A stretch of 64,000 bases of DNA from Taibaiella sp965229095 (GCA_965229095.1 OZ245855.1:558001-622000), one strand, 5' to 3'; shown: positions 36,812 through 46,296, counted from the stretch's first letter. The notes: a model not told the origin generated them from the sequence alone. Program-made: numbers and translations.

Positions 36812-39427
36812 TTACAATAAACTCAGGCTTTCTTCCAGTGTTTTTATCTTGGCTTCGGCATCCGACTGTTTTTTGCGTTCGTTGGCAATGATTTCCGGCT
36901 TGGCATTCTGCACAAATTTTTCATTGCTCAGCTTTTTATCCACGCTTACCAGAAAGCCTTTGAGGTAATTCAATTCCTCTTCCATCTTGGCTTTTTGCAT
37001 ACCGGTATTTACCTCTGCATGGCTTTCGATATACAGCTTCTCCGTCTGCACCACCAGGGCCATAGCGCCGTTTACAGGGGTGGTTGTTTTTTCCAGCTTA
37101 TCCGCATTCACCTGACGTTGCAATATATTGCCGGCGGCAGCATAAAAGACATCGTTTGCCGAATCTACAGACAGGGAAATAACGTCTTTCGGTTTGAGCT
37201 GGTTTTTGTTGCGGGTATCCCTGATCGCTGTGATCAATTGCTGCAGCAATTGCCCTTGTTGCAGCATCGCTTCATTGTTGGTAACGGATACCGGTAATTG
37301 ACGTACAATAAGGTCTTCCTGTTGTTCTCGCAACAAATGGAACACTTCCTCGGTAAGGAAAGGCATAAAGGGGTGCAGCAATTGCATCAGCTCTTCGAAG
37401 AAGGCAACGGTATGCTCATATACTGCCTTGTCCATAGGTTCATTCATGCCGGGCTTCACCCATTCCAGGTACCAGGAGCAGAAATCATCCCATATAAGGG
37501 AGTAGATCGTTTTTAAGGCTTCGCTTAATTTAAAGTCCTTGAACAGGCCCTCGATTTGTTGCCTGGCCTCATCGATACGGGCACGCATCCAGTCTGTAGC
37601 AAACGGACTTTGTGCTGTTCCGGTATCACCGACGCGCTCTTCCCACATCTTTACCAGCTTCAGTGCATTCCATATCTTGTTGGAAAAGTTACGTCCCTGT
37701 TCGAGAAAGACCTCATCATAAAGGATATCGTTGCCCGCAGGTGAAGAGATCATTACACTAAACCTTACGATATCGGCGCCATGATCTTCGATCAATTGCA
37801 GCAGATCGGGCGAGTTGCCCAATTGCTTACTCATTTTGCGGCCCAGCTTGTCCCTGATAATGCCGGTGAAGTACACCTGGTCGAATGGTTTCTTTCCTTT
37901 AAACTCAAAGCCAGCCATCACCATCCTGGCTACCCAGAAGAAAATGATATCGGGGCCGGTTACCAGGGTATTGGTAGGGTAGTAGTAATCCAGTTCTTTA
38001 TTGTTGGCATCTTCGTTCCAGCCGAAAACCTGTAAAGGCCATAGCCAGCTTGAGAACCAGGTATCCAGCACATCCTCGTCCTGGCGCAGCTCTTCCAGGG
38101 TACCATCGGCTTTATGCTTTTGGTATTCAGCCAATGCCAGCTCCGCATTTTCGGCTACGTATATATTGCCTTCCTTGTCGTACCAGGCCGGGATACGCTG
38201 TCCCCACCAGAGTTGGCGGCTGATGCACCAGTCCTTGATATTGCCCATCCAGTGGCGGTACAGGTTCTTGAACTTGGAAGGATAGAACTGTACTTCGTCC
38301 TGCATCACCGCTTCCAGTGCCGGTGCAGCCATCTTTTCCATGTCGCACCACCATTGCATCGATAACCGGGGTTCGATTACCGCGCCTGTACGCTCCGATA
38401 CGCCTACCTGGTTGGTATAGTCTTCCTGCTTTACAAAATTGCCGGAAGCTTTCAGGTCTTCTACTATTTTTTTACGTACGGCAAAACGGTCTTCACCGAT
38501 ATACAGTTGTGCCGCTTCGCTTAAAGTACCGTTGGGGTTAAGCGTATCTACTACTTCCAGCTTGTGCTTTAATCCCAGGTTATAGTCGTTGATGTCGTGA
38601 GCGGGTGTTACCTTCAACGCCCCGGTACCAAATTCCTTATCGATATACTCGTCGAAGATGATCGGTATCCTGCGATTGATGAGTGGTACAAAACAGAACT
38701 TGCCTTTCAGGTGGGCATAGCGCTCGTCGTCGGGATGTACACACACCGCCGTATCGCCCAGTATCGTTTCGGGACGTACTGTGGCTATCGTAATGTATTC
38801 TTCTTTGTCGCTGTCGATCCTGTACTGTACATAAGTCAGCTTGGAATTGGTTTCCTTGTGCAATACTTCTTCGTCGCTGAGCGCGGTAAGGGCCTGCGGG
38901 TCCCAGTTGATCATCTTTACGCCCCGGTAAATATTGCCTTTGCCATACAGCTCCACAAATACACGCATCACCGCCTTGTAATAAGCATCGTCCATGGTAA
39001 AGTGGGTACGCTCCCAATCGAGCGAACAGCCCAGTTTCTTTAGCTGTTGCAGGATAATGCCGCCGTACTTTTCTTTCCACTCCCAGGCATATTTCAAAAA
39101 TTCGTCGCGGCTCAGGTCGTTCTTGTCGATTCCTTTTTCACGCAACATACCTACTACCTTGGCTTCAGTGGCAATGGACGCATGGTCGGTACCGGGCACC
39201 CAGCAGGTATTGAAACCCTGCATCCGTGCGCGGCGCAGCAATATATCCTGTACCGTATTGTTGAGGGCATGACCCATATGCAGCACACCGGTTACATTGG
39301 GCGGCGGCATGACTATGGTATAAGCCGGCCTTTCGTCCGGTTCGCTATGAAAGTATCCCTTGTTGTTCCAATGTTCGTACCATTTCTGTTCAATGGCCTT
39401 CGGTTCGTAGTTTTTACTCAGTTCCAT
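36812..39427 (-). CDS. valS: Valyl-tRNA synthetase
   Basis: 871 residues from MELSKNYEPKAIEQKWYEHW; the longer frame adds 20 non-coding-like residues. Class Ia signatures: PPPNVTGVLHMGHAL (HIGH equivalent HMGH), WVPGTDHASIATE, editing domain with TILGDTAVCVHPDD, and KMSKQLGNSPD (KMSKS variant with Gln). Anticodon-binding and C-terminal coiled coil (LNYLKGFLVSVDKKLSNEKF) are present. It charges tRNA-Val in the cytoplasm. Confidence 0.97.
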   Translation of the reverse strand: MELSKNYEPKAIEQKWYEHWNNKGYFHSEPDERPAYTIVMPPPNVTGVLHMGHALNNTVQDILLRRARMQGFNTCWVPGTDHASIATEAKVVGMLREKGIDKNDLSRDEFLKYAWEWKEKYGGIILQQLKKLGCSLDWERTHFTMDDAYYKAVMRVFVELYGKGNIYRGVKMINWDPQALTALSDEEVLHKETNSKLTYVQYRIDSDKEEYITIATVRPETILGDTAVCVHPDDERYAHLKGKFCFVPLINRRIPIIFDEYIDKEFGTGALKVTPAHDINDYNLGLKHKLEVVDTLNPNGTLSEAAQLYIGEDRFAVRKKIVEDLKASGNFVKQEDYTNQVGVSERTGAVIEPRLSMQWWCDMEKMAAPALEAVMQDEVQFYPSKFKNLYRHWMGNIKDWCISRQLWWGQRIPAWYDKEGNIYVAENAELALAEYQKHKADGTLEELRQDEDVLDTWFSSWLWPLQVFGWNEDANNKELDYYYPTNTLVTGPDIIFFWVARMVMAGFEFKGKKPFDQVYFTGIIRDKLGRKMSKQLGNSPDLLQLIEDHGADIVRFSVMISSPAGNDILYDEVFLEQGRNFSNKIWNALKLVKMWEERVGDTGTAQSPFATDWMRARIDEARQQIEGLFKDFKLSEALKTIYSLIWDDFCSWYLEWVKPGMNEPMDKAVYEHTVAFFEELMQLLHPFMPFLTEEVFHLLREQQEDLIVRQLPVSVTNNEAMLQQGQLLQQLITAIRDTRNKNQLKPKDVISLSVDSANDVFYAAAGNILQRQVNADKLEKTTTPVNGAMALVVQTEKLYIESHAEVNTGMQKAKMEEELNYLKGFLVSVDKKLSNEKFVQNAKPEIIANERKKQSDAEAKIKTLEESLSLL

Positions 39428-39560
39428 GTAGGTAGCAATGCGACGGCAGAATTGTATGCCTGCCCATTTTAAAAATGTAAGTTGCAAAAATAGCGATTTG
39501 CAGCCAAGAAAGGAAGTGCCGGGCGTACAACAAGTTCAGCTACAAAATTTTAGTTAACCA

Positions 39561-39591
39561 TTTTTTGTGATGGATTATTTCGCTATCTTTG
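39561..39591 (+). promoter_or_regulatory. Promoter of the small Cys/Lys-rich protein gene
   Basis: TTTTTTG at 39561-39567 and TATCTTTG at 39584-39591. The T-run gives a -33-like element at a 16- to 19-nt spacing; the -7 box is a perfect TAnnTTTG match, 19 nt before the ATG. Confidence 0.6.
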
Positions 39592-39610
39592 AGACATCAA
39601 AACTTAAAAT

Positions 39611-39862
39611 ATGAAAAAAATAGCGTTATTATTAGGAGCTGCCTTTATGTTGGGTACAGCTACATATGCCTGCGATGGCCATAAAGAAAAAGATGGCAAA
39701 GGCAAAAAAGAAGCTTGCTGCTCCAAGGACAAAAAGGATGTAGCAGGAAAAGATAAAGCTTGCTGTAAAAAAGGCGAAGGTAAAACGGCTACTGCCAACG
39801 ATGCCAAGAAAGCGCCTACCAAAGAAGTGAAAACTACAGCTACGGTAGCTAAGAAATCATAA
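39611..39862 (+). CDS. Small secreted Lys/Cys-rich protein
   Basis: 83 residues. Signal peptide (MKKIALLLGAAFMLGTATYA), then CDGHKEKDGKGKKEACCSKD and KDKACCKKGEGK, with two CC pairs in a lysine-rich tract and a Thr/Ala/Lys tail. The CCxK pattern could bind metal (copper or zinc), but that is inference. Monocistronic, with a clear promoter and terminator. Confidence 0.75.
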   Translation: MKKIALLLGAAFMLGTATYACDGHKEKDGKGKKEACCSKDKKDVAGKDKACCKKGEGKTATANDAKKAPTKEVKTTATVAKKS

Positions 39863-39884
39863 TACGCTGTAAAGCTATATACAC

Positions 39885-39917
39885 CATTAAGGCCGGACTA
39901 CTTGTCCGGCCTTAATG
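39885..39917 (+). terminator. Rho-independent-type hairpin
   Basis: Perfect 14-bp stem CATTAAGGCCGGAC / GTCCGGCCTTAATG with a five-base loop. No long T-run. Confidence 0.75.
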
Positions 39918-39980
39918 CTTTGGTACCGGGCCGCCTGCGTTTTCTGCGTTCTTTCTTATCTTGCAGCCTTTACCTGCATC

Positions 39981-41399
39981 ATGGTTTTTAGCAGTGCCAT
40001 CTTTGTATTTTATTTTCTGCCCCTCTTCTTCCTGGCCTATTACCTCGTACCGGGGAGATGGAAGAATGTGGTGATCCTTGCAGGCAGCATTTTGTTTTAT
40101 GCCTGGGGCGCACCGAGGTTTATTTTTGTGATCCTGGGCACTACAGCCCTTGATTTTTTCCTGGTACACTTAATGGACCGCCAGGCCATAGCCTGGAAAA
40201 GAAAGGCGTTGCTGGCTTTATCGGTAAGCATCAACCTGGGCTTGCTGCTTTATTTTAAATACAGCAACTTTTTTGTTGAAAATCTGAATGCAGTGCTGGC
40301 CGCGGCAGGATTAGGTACGATCCCCTGGCTCAAGCTGGTATTGCCTATCGGTATCTCTTTCTATACTTTCGAATCGCTTACTTATGTCGTGGACGTGTAC
40401 CGCAGGGTACATGCGCCCTTGAAGCATTTCTGGGATTACCAGCTCTATATCATCTTTTTTCCCAAGCTGATAGCAGGGCCTATCGTGCGTTACCACGATA
40501 TCGCCGATCAGATATACGACCGCTCGGAACGCAGCACGGTACCTTACCGGCTCAACGGGCTTTACCGCTTTTTCATAGGCCTGGGCAAAAAGGTGCTTAT
40601 CGCCAACGTAATGGGAAGTTATGCCGACGAAATATTCAAAATGCCAGTGGCAGAGCTGGGTACGGCCAATGCCTGGATAGGCGCCCTGAGCTATACTTTC
40701 CAGATTTATTTCGACTTCTCCGGCTATTCCGACATGGCTATAGGCCTGGCCCTGATGATGGGCTTTAAGCTGCCGGAAAATTTTAATAATCCCTATACGG
40801 CTTTATCCATAACCGATTTCTGGCGGCGCTGGCACATTACCCTGGGCGCCTGGATGCGTAATTACCTGTATATTCCCCTGGGCGGTAACCGGGTAAGTGC
40901 GCCCTGGAAGCTGTATGCCAATCTCTGGATCGTATTCCTGGCTTCGGGCTTATGGCATGGCGCTGCCTGGGGCTTTATTATATGGGGCGCTTATCATGGT
41001 TTTTTTCTGGTGCTGGAACGATGGTTGCTCGGGGCCTGGCTGAAGAAGCTGGGAAAAGGGGCGGTGCTGTATTCCTTTACGGTAGTGCTCGTAGGCTGGG
41101 TGTTTTTCAGGCTGGAACATTGGAGCAGCTCCCTGGCTTACCTGCGAAGAATGTTTTCCTGGCACAAAGGGGCCATTAGCTGGGATGTACAGTATATCAC
41201 GGTGGCTGGTATTGCTGCCTTTTGTTCGTTCTTCGTGCTGCTGCCCGGCGGACAACGGTTCCAGGATTATATTTATGAAAATACAAGCGCTCTGGCCCGC
41301 TACTATGCCATGGCCCTGGTCACCATACTTTTGTTTGTATTGAGCATGGGTAGCGTGCTTACCAGTAGTTTTAACCCTTTTATTTATTTCCGTTTTTAA
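39981..41399 (+). CDS. MBOAT-family membrane O-acyltransferase (AlgI/PatA-like)
   Basis: 472 residues from the ATG at 39981; the longer frame begins inside the terminator. About 10-12 membrane helices. Motifs: LPIGISFYTFESLTYVVDVY, FFPKLIAGPIVRYHD, YFDFSGYSDMAIGLALMMGF, FWRRWHITLGAWMRNYLYIP and GLWHGAAWGFIIWG with the MBOAT active-site His. It transfers acyl groups (often acetyl) across the membrane for polysaccharide O-acetylation. The next gene starts inside its stop codon (TAATG). Confidence 0.93.
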   Translation: MVFSSAIFVFYFLPLFFLAYYLVPGRWKNVVILAGSILFYAWGAPRFIFVILGTTALDFFLVHLMDRQAIAWKRKALLALSVSINLGLLLYFKYSNFFVENLNAVLAAAGLGTIPWLKLVLPIGISFYTFESLTYVVDVYRRVHAPLKHFWDYQLYIIFFPKLIAGPIVRYHDIADQIYDRSERSTVPYRLNGLYRFFIGLGKKVLIANVMGSYADEIFKMPVAELGTANAWIGALSYTFQIYFDFSGYSDMAIGLALMMGFKLPENFNNPYTALSITDFWRRWHITLGAWMRNYLYIPLGGNRVSAPWKLYANLWIVFLASGLWHGAAWGFIIWGAYHGFFLVLERWLLGAWLKKLGKGAVLYSFTVVLVGWVFFRLEHWSSSLAYLRRMFSWHKGAISWDVQYITVAGIAAFCSFFVLLPGGQRFQDYIYENTSALARYYAMALVTILLFVLSMGSVLTSSFNPFIYFRF

Positions 41400-42532
41400 T
41401 GGCCTTTCCCAAGCAACTGAAGATATTGTTCGGCTTTCTGCTGTTGCTGCTATTGCTGCCGCTGCTGCAGCAATACCTGAACGTGGTGAAGAGCAGCCCG
41501 CTTACAGGGGTTACGGTTGCGGATACATTGCACCCGGCGCTGGGGCTGAGATCCTGGATGGATGGTACTTTCCAGGAAGGGAAGAATAATGCGGTAAGGG
41601 ATAGCATCGGCTTTCGCCCCGATTTTATCCGCCTCAGCAACCAGGTCAATTATACCTTGTTCCGCAAAACGAACGCCCATGTGGTGATCGGCAAGAACAG
41701 GGACCTTTTTGAACAAGGCTATATCGATGCTTACCTGGGCAAAGATTTTGCCGGGGAGCAAAAGATCAGGGAAAGGGTAAAGAAAATGAAATACCTGCAG
41801 GATACCCTGGACAAGCTGGGCAAGAAGCTCGTTTTTATTTATGCGCCAGGCAAGCTACGGTACTGGCCCGAAGATATACCGGGATTGCAGGGCAAAAACT
41901 ACAGGAGCAATTATGCCAGCTACCGGCATTGGGGCGATGAAGCGGGGTTAAGGCAGATCGACTTCAATGGTTGGTTTGTATCCATGAAAGGGAAGACCAG
42001 GCACCCCATTTTTACACGGTCCAGCATCCATTGGACGGCATACGGGGCACTGCTCGCGGCAGACAGCTTCAATAAGTTTATGACAAAAGAAGGCTATACG
42101 CTTCCTGGCATCCGCTGGAATGATGAACAGCAAGGGGCTACAGGCGCTCCCCGGTATTCGGAAGACGACCTGGAAAAGCTGCTGAACCTGGTAGCGCCCT
42201 TGCCCAAAGAACCGCTGTTTCATCCCGATATCGCTATCGATAAGAACCAGGTACCCCATAGGCCCAGCGCTATTTATATCGGGGACAGCTTTATGTGGAT
42301 GTGGATAAACCTGTATATCCCCGACAACATCAATGCCACCTACCAGTATTGGAGCTACAGTGTGGAAGTATATGGACCCGGGCTTAAAAGACCTTTAAAG
42401 ATGAGTGAGATCGATCCCATGAAGGAGGTATTGCAAACGGATTGGGTGATCATTATGTACACCGATTGCAACCTGACCATAGCGGGCTGGCCCTTCGTGG
42501 AAAAGGCTTATACCTACTTTAACGGCAAATAG
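41399..42532 (+). CDS. AlgX/AlgJ-like SGNH-type acetyltransferase partner
   Basis: 377 residues. N-terminal signal-anchor (LKILFGFLLLLLLLPLLQQY). Motifs of the AlgX/AlgJ SGNH group: KLVFIYAPGKLRYWPEDIPG, SSIHWTAYGALLAADSFNKF (catalytic-type His) and YIGDSFMWMWINLYIP (nucleophile-type Ser in GDSF). With the MBOAT protein, to which it is translationally coupled, it likely moves acetyl groups onto an exported polysaccharide; the polymer is unknown. Confidence 0.88.
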   Translation: MAFPKQLKILFGFLLLLLLLPLLQQYLNVVKSSPLTGVTVADTLHPALGLRSWMDGTFQEGKNNAVRDSIGFRPDFIRLSNQVNYTLFRKTNAHVVIGKNRDLFEQGYIDAYLGKDFAGEQKIRERVKKMKYLQDTLDKLGKKLVFIYAPGKLRYWPEDIPGLQGKNYRSNYASYRHWGDEAGLRQIDFNGWFVSMKGKTRHPIFTRSSIHWTAYGALLAADSFNKFMTKEGYTLPGIRWNDEQQGATGAPRYSEDDLEKLLNLVAPLPKEPLFHPDIAIDKNQVPHRPSAIYIGDSFMWMWINLYIPDNINATYQYWSYSVEVYGPGLKRPLKMSEIDPMKEVLQTDWVIIMYTDCNLTIAGWPFVEKAYTYFNGK

Positions 42533-42557
42533 CCGGGAAGAGGGGGGCTTAAAATGT

Positions 42558-42600
42558 CTAAAGCCTGTCCCATGGAACAGAGTCGGCATAGAACAGACTT
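42558..42600 (+). repeat. Diverged copy of the 36.2-kb stem-loop element
   Basis: AAGCCTGTCCCATGGAACAG, AGTCGGCATAGAACAGACTT matches AAGCCTGTCACATGGAGCAA, AGTCGACATGTAGACAGGCTT at 36226-36266 with few changes, but here pairing of the arms has decayed. This is sequence-level evidence for a dispersed element. Confidence 0.55.
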
Positions 42601-42744
42601 CAGGGGGCATTATTCTTAGTAGAAATGAAGAAACCTTATTGTTTTTAGCGTCTCGGTTACTATAGGTGGAAAATGAAAGACAATAATGGAATTATTATTT
42701 TCCTGTATTTTTATATAGTGTAATGATAAATATGCCAAAAGTAG

Positions 42745-43320
42745 ATGTTTGAACAATTCAGGAATAAGTTTCAGCTTGACGACTATAAATGGAACGATTA
42801 TACGAGTTGCTTCCACCGGTTAGAAGTTGCTGCAAAAACCATGCTTTTGTATGAAGGCGAAGTCTCAAAAAAAATGTTCCTGATTGAAAAGGGCTGCATC
42901 CGTGTGTGGTTCAATAATAATGGAAAGGACGTTACTTCCCAGTTCTTCTTCGAGAACGAAACAGTTGGCTCTATTGAAAGTTTCCGAAAAAATATTCCGA
43001 GCCAGACAAATATTGAAACTATTGAGCCAAGTGTATTATGGTGGGTTCACAAAAAAGATCTGAACAGGATTATTGAGGAAATCAAAGAAATTCCGCAGCT
43101 AAGAGATAGGTTTATCGATAAAATTTTTGAGCGGACATTCGATTATATGAAGTATTTCATTTCGTCAATCAAAGACACGCCGCAACAACGTTATCTCACG
43201 CTGATAAAAGAAAGACCGGAAATTGTAAAACGTGTTCCGCAGCATTACATCGCTTCCTATCTCGGAATTTCTACGGTTCATCTTAGCCGTATAAAAGGGA
43301 AAATGTCAAAAGGAAAATGA
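42745..43320 (+). CDS. Crp/Fnr-family transcriptional regulator
   Basis: 191 residues. Cyclic-nucleotide-binding-like beta-roll (LYEGEVSKKMFLIEKGCIRV; FFFENETVGSIESF), dimer helix, and C-terminal HTH (VPQHYIASYLGISTVHLSRI). The AT-richer composition differs from the core. The stop overlaps the next gene's ATG (ATGA). It probably controls the downstream monooxygenase cassette. Confidence 0.88.
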   Translation: MFEQFRNKFQLDDYKWNDYTSCFHRLEVAAKTMLLYEGEVSKKMFLIEKGCIRVWFNNNGKDVTSQFFFENETVGSIESFRKNIPSQTNIETIEPSVLWWVHKKDLNRIIEEIKEIPQLRDRFIDKIFERTFDYMKYFISSIKDTPQQRYLTLIKERPEIVKRVPQHYIASYLGISTVHLSRIKGKMSKGK

Positions 43321-44069
43321 GCGATATCCTACAACATAAACTCGTTAAACCTGATAAATCAATTGCGGATTTTGTTTATTGTTTCTCATCGATACAAAAT
43401 CTGTCAGGCATCAGCGAAGGTGTAATTATTCCTAATGGAAGAATTGATTTGTCATTTTCCAAAACTACAAACGGTCAATTTTATATTTCACTTTTGGGTT
43501 TGGAAACAAAACCTAAACTCATATCCAAGCAAGATGTTTCCAGTTTCTTCGCCGTTAATTTTAATCCGCTTGCGGTGGAATATATTTTACAGCATTCTAT
43601 TGCAGACATCCTGAACGCCGGAAAAATTTTACCTGATAATTTCTGGAATTTTAGCATAGATGATTTGAATGATTTTGATGCGTTTTGTGAAAAAGCAACA
43701 GATAAGATTCGATCACTTTTAACCACAGCAATTGATGAGCGGAAACGCAAATTGTTTGAACTGATTTTTGAAACTAACGGCGAAATGTCTGTAAGAGAAC
43801 TATCCGAAAAAGTGTTTTGGAGTGCGCGGCAAATCAACCAATATTTTAATAATCAATTCGGACTTTCATTAAAGGCGTATTGCAATATTCTTCGTTTCCA
43901 GGCTTCTCTTTCGCATATCAAAGAAGGTAAACTTTTTCCGCAGCTAAATTACTATGACCAATCACATTTTATCAAAGAAATTAAAAAAATGTCCGGCGCT
44001 TCGCCGAAAGAACTCCATCAAAATAAGAACAGCCGATTTTTACAATTCTTAGTTACCGACACAGAATAA
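43317..44069 (+). CDS. AraC-family transcriptional regulator
   Basis: 250 residues. The N-terminal ligand-type domain (about 1-130, IIPNGRIDLSFSKTTNGQFY) resembles DUF6597-like sensors of Bacteroidota AraC proteins. The C-terminal double HTH has MSVRELSEKVFWSARQINQY, FNNQFGLSLKAYCNILRFQA and YYDQSHFIKEIKKMSGASPK. Coupled to the Crp-like gene. Confidence 0.88.
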   Translation: MSDILQHKLVKPDKSIADFVYCFSSIQNLSGISEGVIIPNGRIDLSFSKTTNGQFYISLLGLETKPKLISKQDVSSFFAVNFNPLAVEYILQHSIADILNAGKILPDNFWNFSIDDLNDFDAFCEKATDKIRSLLTTAIDERKRKLFELIFETNGEMSVRELSEKVFWSARQINQYFNNQFGLSLKAYCNILRFQASLSHIKEGKLFPQLNYYDQSHFIKEIKKMSGASPKELHQNKNSRFLQFLVTDTE

Positions 44070-44093
44070 ATTTGCAGTATCAATTTGTAAATT

Positions 44094-45254
44094 ATGTTGA
44101 TACAGAATAAGAAAGTAGCCATTGTTGGCGGCGGGCCGGCCGGCTTAACTTTAGCCAGATTATTACAAATACAAGCTGCAAATGTAAACATTTACGAACG
44201 TGACGTAAACCGCGAAGTACGTGTACAGGGTTCTACTTTGGATCTACACGAGGGCACGGGTTTGGAAGCCATGAAGCGAGCAGGCTTGTTAGATGAATTT
44301 TATAAATATCATCGCCCTGTTGCGAGTAAAATGCTTCTGGTAAATAAAGACCTCAATATAAAATTCGACGACCACAACTTTGCCCAGATTACTTCGGAGC
44401 TTCGCCCTGAAATTGACCGGGCACCGCTACGTAATATTTTATTGGATTCACTGAAATCCAGTACCGTTGTATGGAACAGCCATTTTGTTTCAATGGAAAG
44501 GCGACAAAACGGTTGGCTGCTGCATTTTGAAAACGGAACAAATGCTTATGCCGATTTGGTGATTGCTGCCGACGGCGCAAACTCAAAAGTACGTCCTTAT
44601 CTGAGCGATATAAAACCAATCTATTCGGGAATTACCTTGATTGAAGGAAATATTTATGGAGCAGAAAAAAATGCGCCTAGACTTTTTTCTTTTGCAAAAG
44701 GCGGCAAAGTAATGGCGTTTGACAACGAACAATTTATTGGTTATGGAACCAAAGGCGATGGTTCCATAATGTTTGTGGCTTGTTTCAAATGTCCTGAAAA
44801 TTGGCTTAAAGAAAGTAACATTGATTTCAAAAACAAGGAGCATGTTTTGACATTTTTCAAAAAAGAATTTACTGCTTGGAGCGATGACTGGCAAGAGTTT
44901 TTTACCTGTTATAATGTGCATTTTACACCACGGCCGCAATATTATTTTCCGTTCGATCAAAGTTGGGAAGCCCAGGAAAGCATTACAATGATCGGCGATG
45001 CAGCACACCGAATGCCGCCGTTTGCAGGCGAAGGCGCAAATGTTGCCATGCAGGATTCATTTGAACTGGCGGAAATTTTGACGGGCAATGAATTTCCTGA
45101 CCTTAAAACTGCCATCGCTCATTTTGAAAAAGATATGGTTAAAAGAGGTGCGGCAGCTACGAAAGATACCTTGGAAAACACCGGAAGAATGTTCTCAAAA
45201 AACGCATTGGAACAGATGATCGGTTTTTTCAATCAGGTACAACGAAAAATTTGA
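44094..45254 (+). CDS. Tet(X)-like FAD-dependent monooxygenase
   Basis: 386 residues, like Tet(X) (about 380-390). Rossmann FAD motif VAIVGGGPAGLTLARLLQ (8-25), YERDVNREVRVQGSTLDLHE, then GTGLEAMKRAGLL; DLVIAADGANSKVRPYL; and GDAAHRMPPFAGEGAN near residue 300, where Tet(X) has GDAAHLMPPFAGQGVN. Class A flavin monooxygenases of this type hydroxylate aromatic substrates; Tet(X) inactivates tetracyclines. Whether this protein does so is unknown. It sits behind two regulators in an AT-richer block. TAAATTTG at 44067-44074 could be its own -7 box. Confidence 0.85.
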   Translation: MLIQNKKVAIVGGGPAGLTLARLLQIQAANVNIYERDVNREVRVQGSTLDLHEGTGLEAMKRAGLLDEFYKYHRPVASKMLLVNKDLNIKFDDHNFAQITSELRPEIDRAPLRNILLDSLKSSTVVWNSHFVSMERRQNGWLLHFENGTNAYADLVIAADGANSKVRPYLSDIKPIYSGITLIEGNIYGAEKNAPRLFSFAKGGKVMAFDNEQFIGYGTKGDGSIMFVACFKCPENWLKESNIDFKNKEHVLTFFKKEFTAWSDDWQEFFTCYNVHFTPRPQYYFPFDQSWEAQESITMIGDAAHRMPPFAGEGANVAMQDSFELAEILTGNEFPDLKTAIAHFEKDMVKRGAAATKDTLENTGRMFSKNALEQMIGFFNQVQRKI

Positions 45255-45266
45255 TAACAAATGTTA

Positions 45267-45297
45267 TTGCCAGCCCAAAAGCTGGCTTTTAATTTTG
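45267..45297 (+). promoter_or_regulatory. Promoter of the MDR oxidoreductase gene
   Basis: TTG (45267-45269), 20-nt spacer, then TAATTTTG (45290-45297), a TAnnTTTG match 20 nt before the ATG. It overlaps the terminator hairpin. Confidence 0.5.
45269..45292 (+). terminator. Rho-independent terminator after the monooxygenase gene
   Basis: GCCAGC, loop CCAAAA, GCTGGC, then TTTT. A short but perfect stem 14 nt after the stop. Confidence 0.7.
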
Positions 45298-45316
45298 TGT
45301 TATAAAATTATTCAAA

Positions 45317-46291
45317 ATGAAAGCAGCAGTAGTATTTCAAAAAGGCGCATTGCCAACATATACAGAAGATTTTGCTGAGCCAAAAGTGCAAGACGAAAAT
45401 GAATTATTGATTTCGGTAAAAGCCTCTGCCGTAAAAAACCTTGACAAAATGCAGGCAAGCGGAAAGCATTATTCTACGCAAAACGAAGCATTTGCAGCAA
45501 AAGTTGTAGGCGGAGACGGTGTTGGCTTTTTGCAAGATGGAACACGGATTTACGGAATCGGTATAAGCGGAATGATTGCCGAAAAAGCCAGTGTAGAAGA
45601 AAGCAGAATGGTAAAGTTGCCTGAAAATATTGATGACGCAGTGGCGGCTGCCTTACCCAACGCTGTAATGGGTTCGGCAATAGCATTGCGTTTTAGAGCG
45701 GCTTTGCAAGATGGAGAAACGGTTCTAATTAATGGCGCAACAGGTGTTACTGGGAAAATTGCAGTGCAGATTGCCAAACATTATGGCGCAAAAAAAGTGG
45801 TTGCGACAGGCAGAAATGAACAGTCTCTGAAAGAATTATTGGTATTGGGTGCAGATGAAATCATCTCGCTCAAACAAGAGGATGAGGCGTTTGCTTCACA
45901 ACTGAAAAAGCTACATCAAGAAAAGCCTATTGACGTGGTAATTGATTATTTGTGGGGAAAAAGCGCAGAACTCATTCTGTCGGCACTAAAAGGCAACGGC
46001 GGTTTTTCGCATCGTACACGCTACGTTACTGTTGGCGGAATGATGGGCGACTCGATTACCTTATCTTCTTCTATTTTACGAAGTACCGATATTCAGATTT
46101 TAGGGTCGGGCTTGGGAACATGGACACGGGAAGAAGTGAAGTTATTGTTCACGGAAATACTTCCTGAAATGTTTCAACTTGCAGCGGACAACAAACTGAA
46201 AATTGAAACGGTAAATATTCCACTTAAGGACATTGAAACGGCTTGGGAGATGAATATTGACGGAGGAAAACGCCTGGTGGTGGTGATTTGA
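45317..46291 (+). CDS. MDR-superfamily quinone oxidoreductase-like protein
   Basis: 324 residues. GroES-like N-terminal domain (ENELLISVKASAVKNLDKMQ), NAD(P)-binding fold with ETVLINGATGVTGKIAVQIA and KKVVATGRNEQSLKELLVLG, then LGSGLGTWTREEV. No structural-zinc Cys cluster, so quinone-oxidoreductase-like rather than zinc alcohol dehydrogenase. Substrate unknown. Last gene of the AT-richer cassette. Confidence 0.85.
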   Translation: MKAAVVFQKGALPTYTEDFAEPKVQDENELLISVKASAVKNLDKMQASGKHYSTQNEAFAAKVVGGDGVGFLQDGTRIYGIGISGMIAEKASVEESRMVKLPENIDDAVAAALPNAVMGSAIALRFRAALQDGETVLINGATGVTGKIAVQIAKHYGAKKVVATGRNEQSLKELLVLGADEIISLKQEDEAFASQLKKLHQEKPIDVVIDYLWGKSAELILSALKGNGGFSHRTRYVTVGGMMGDSITLSSSILRSTDIQILGSGLGTWTREEVKLLFTEILPEMFQLAADNKLKIETVNIPLKDIETAWEMNIDGGKRLVVVI

Positions 46292-46296
46292 CATAG

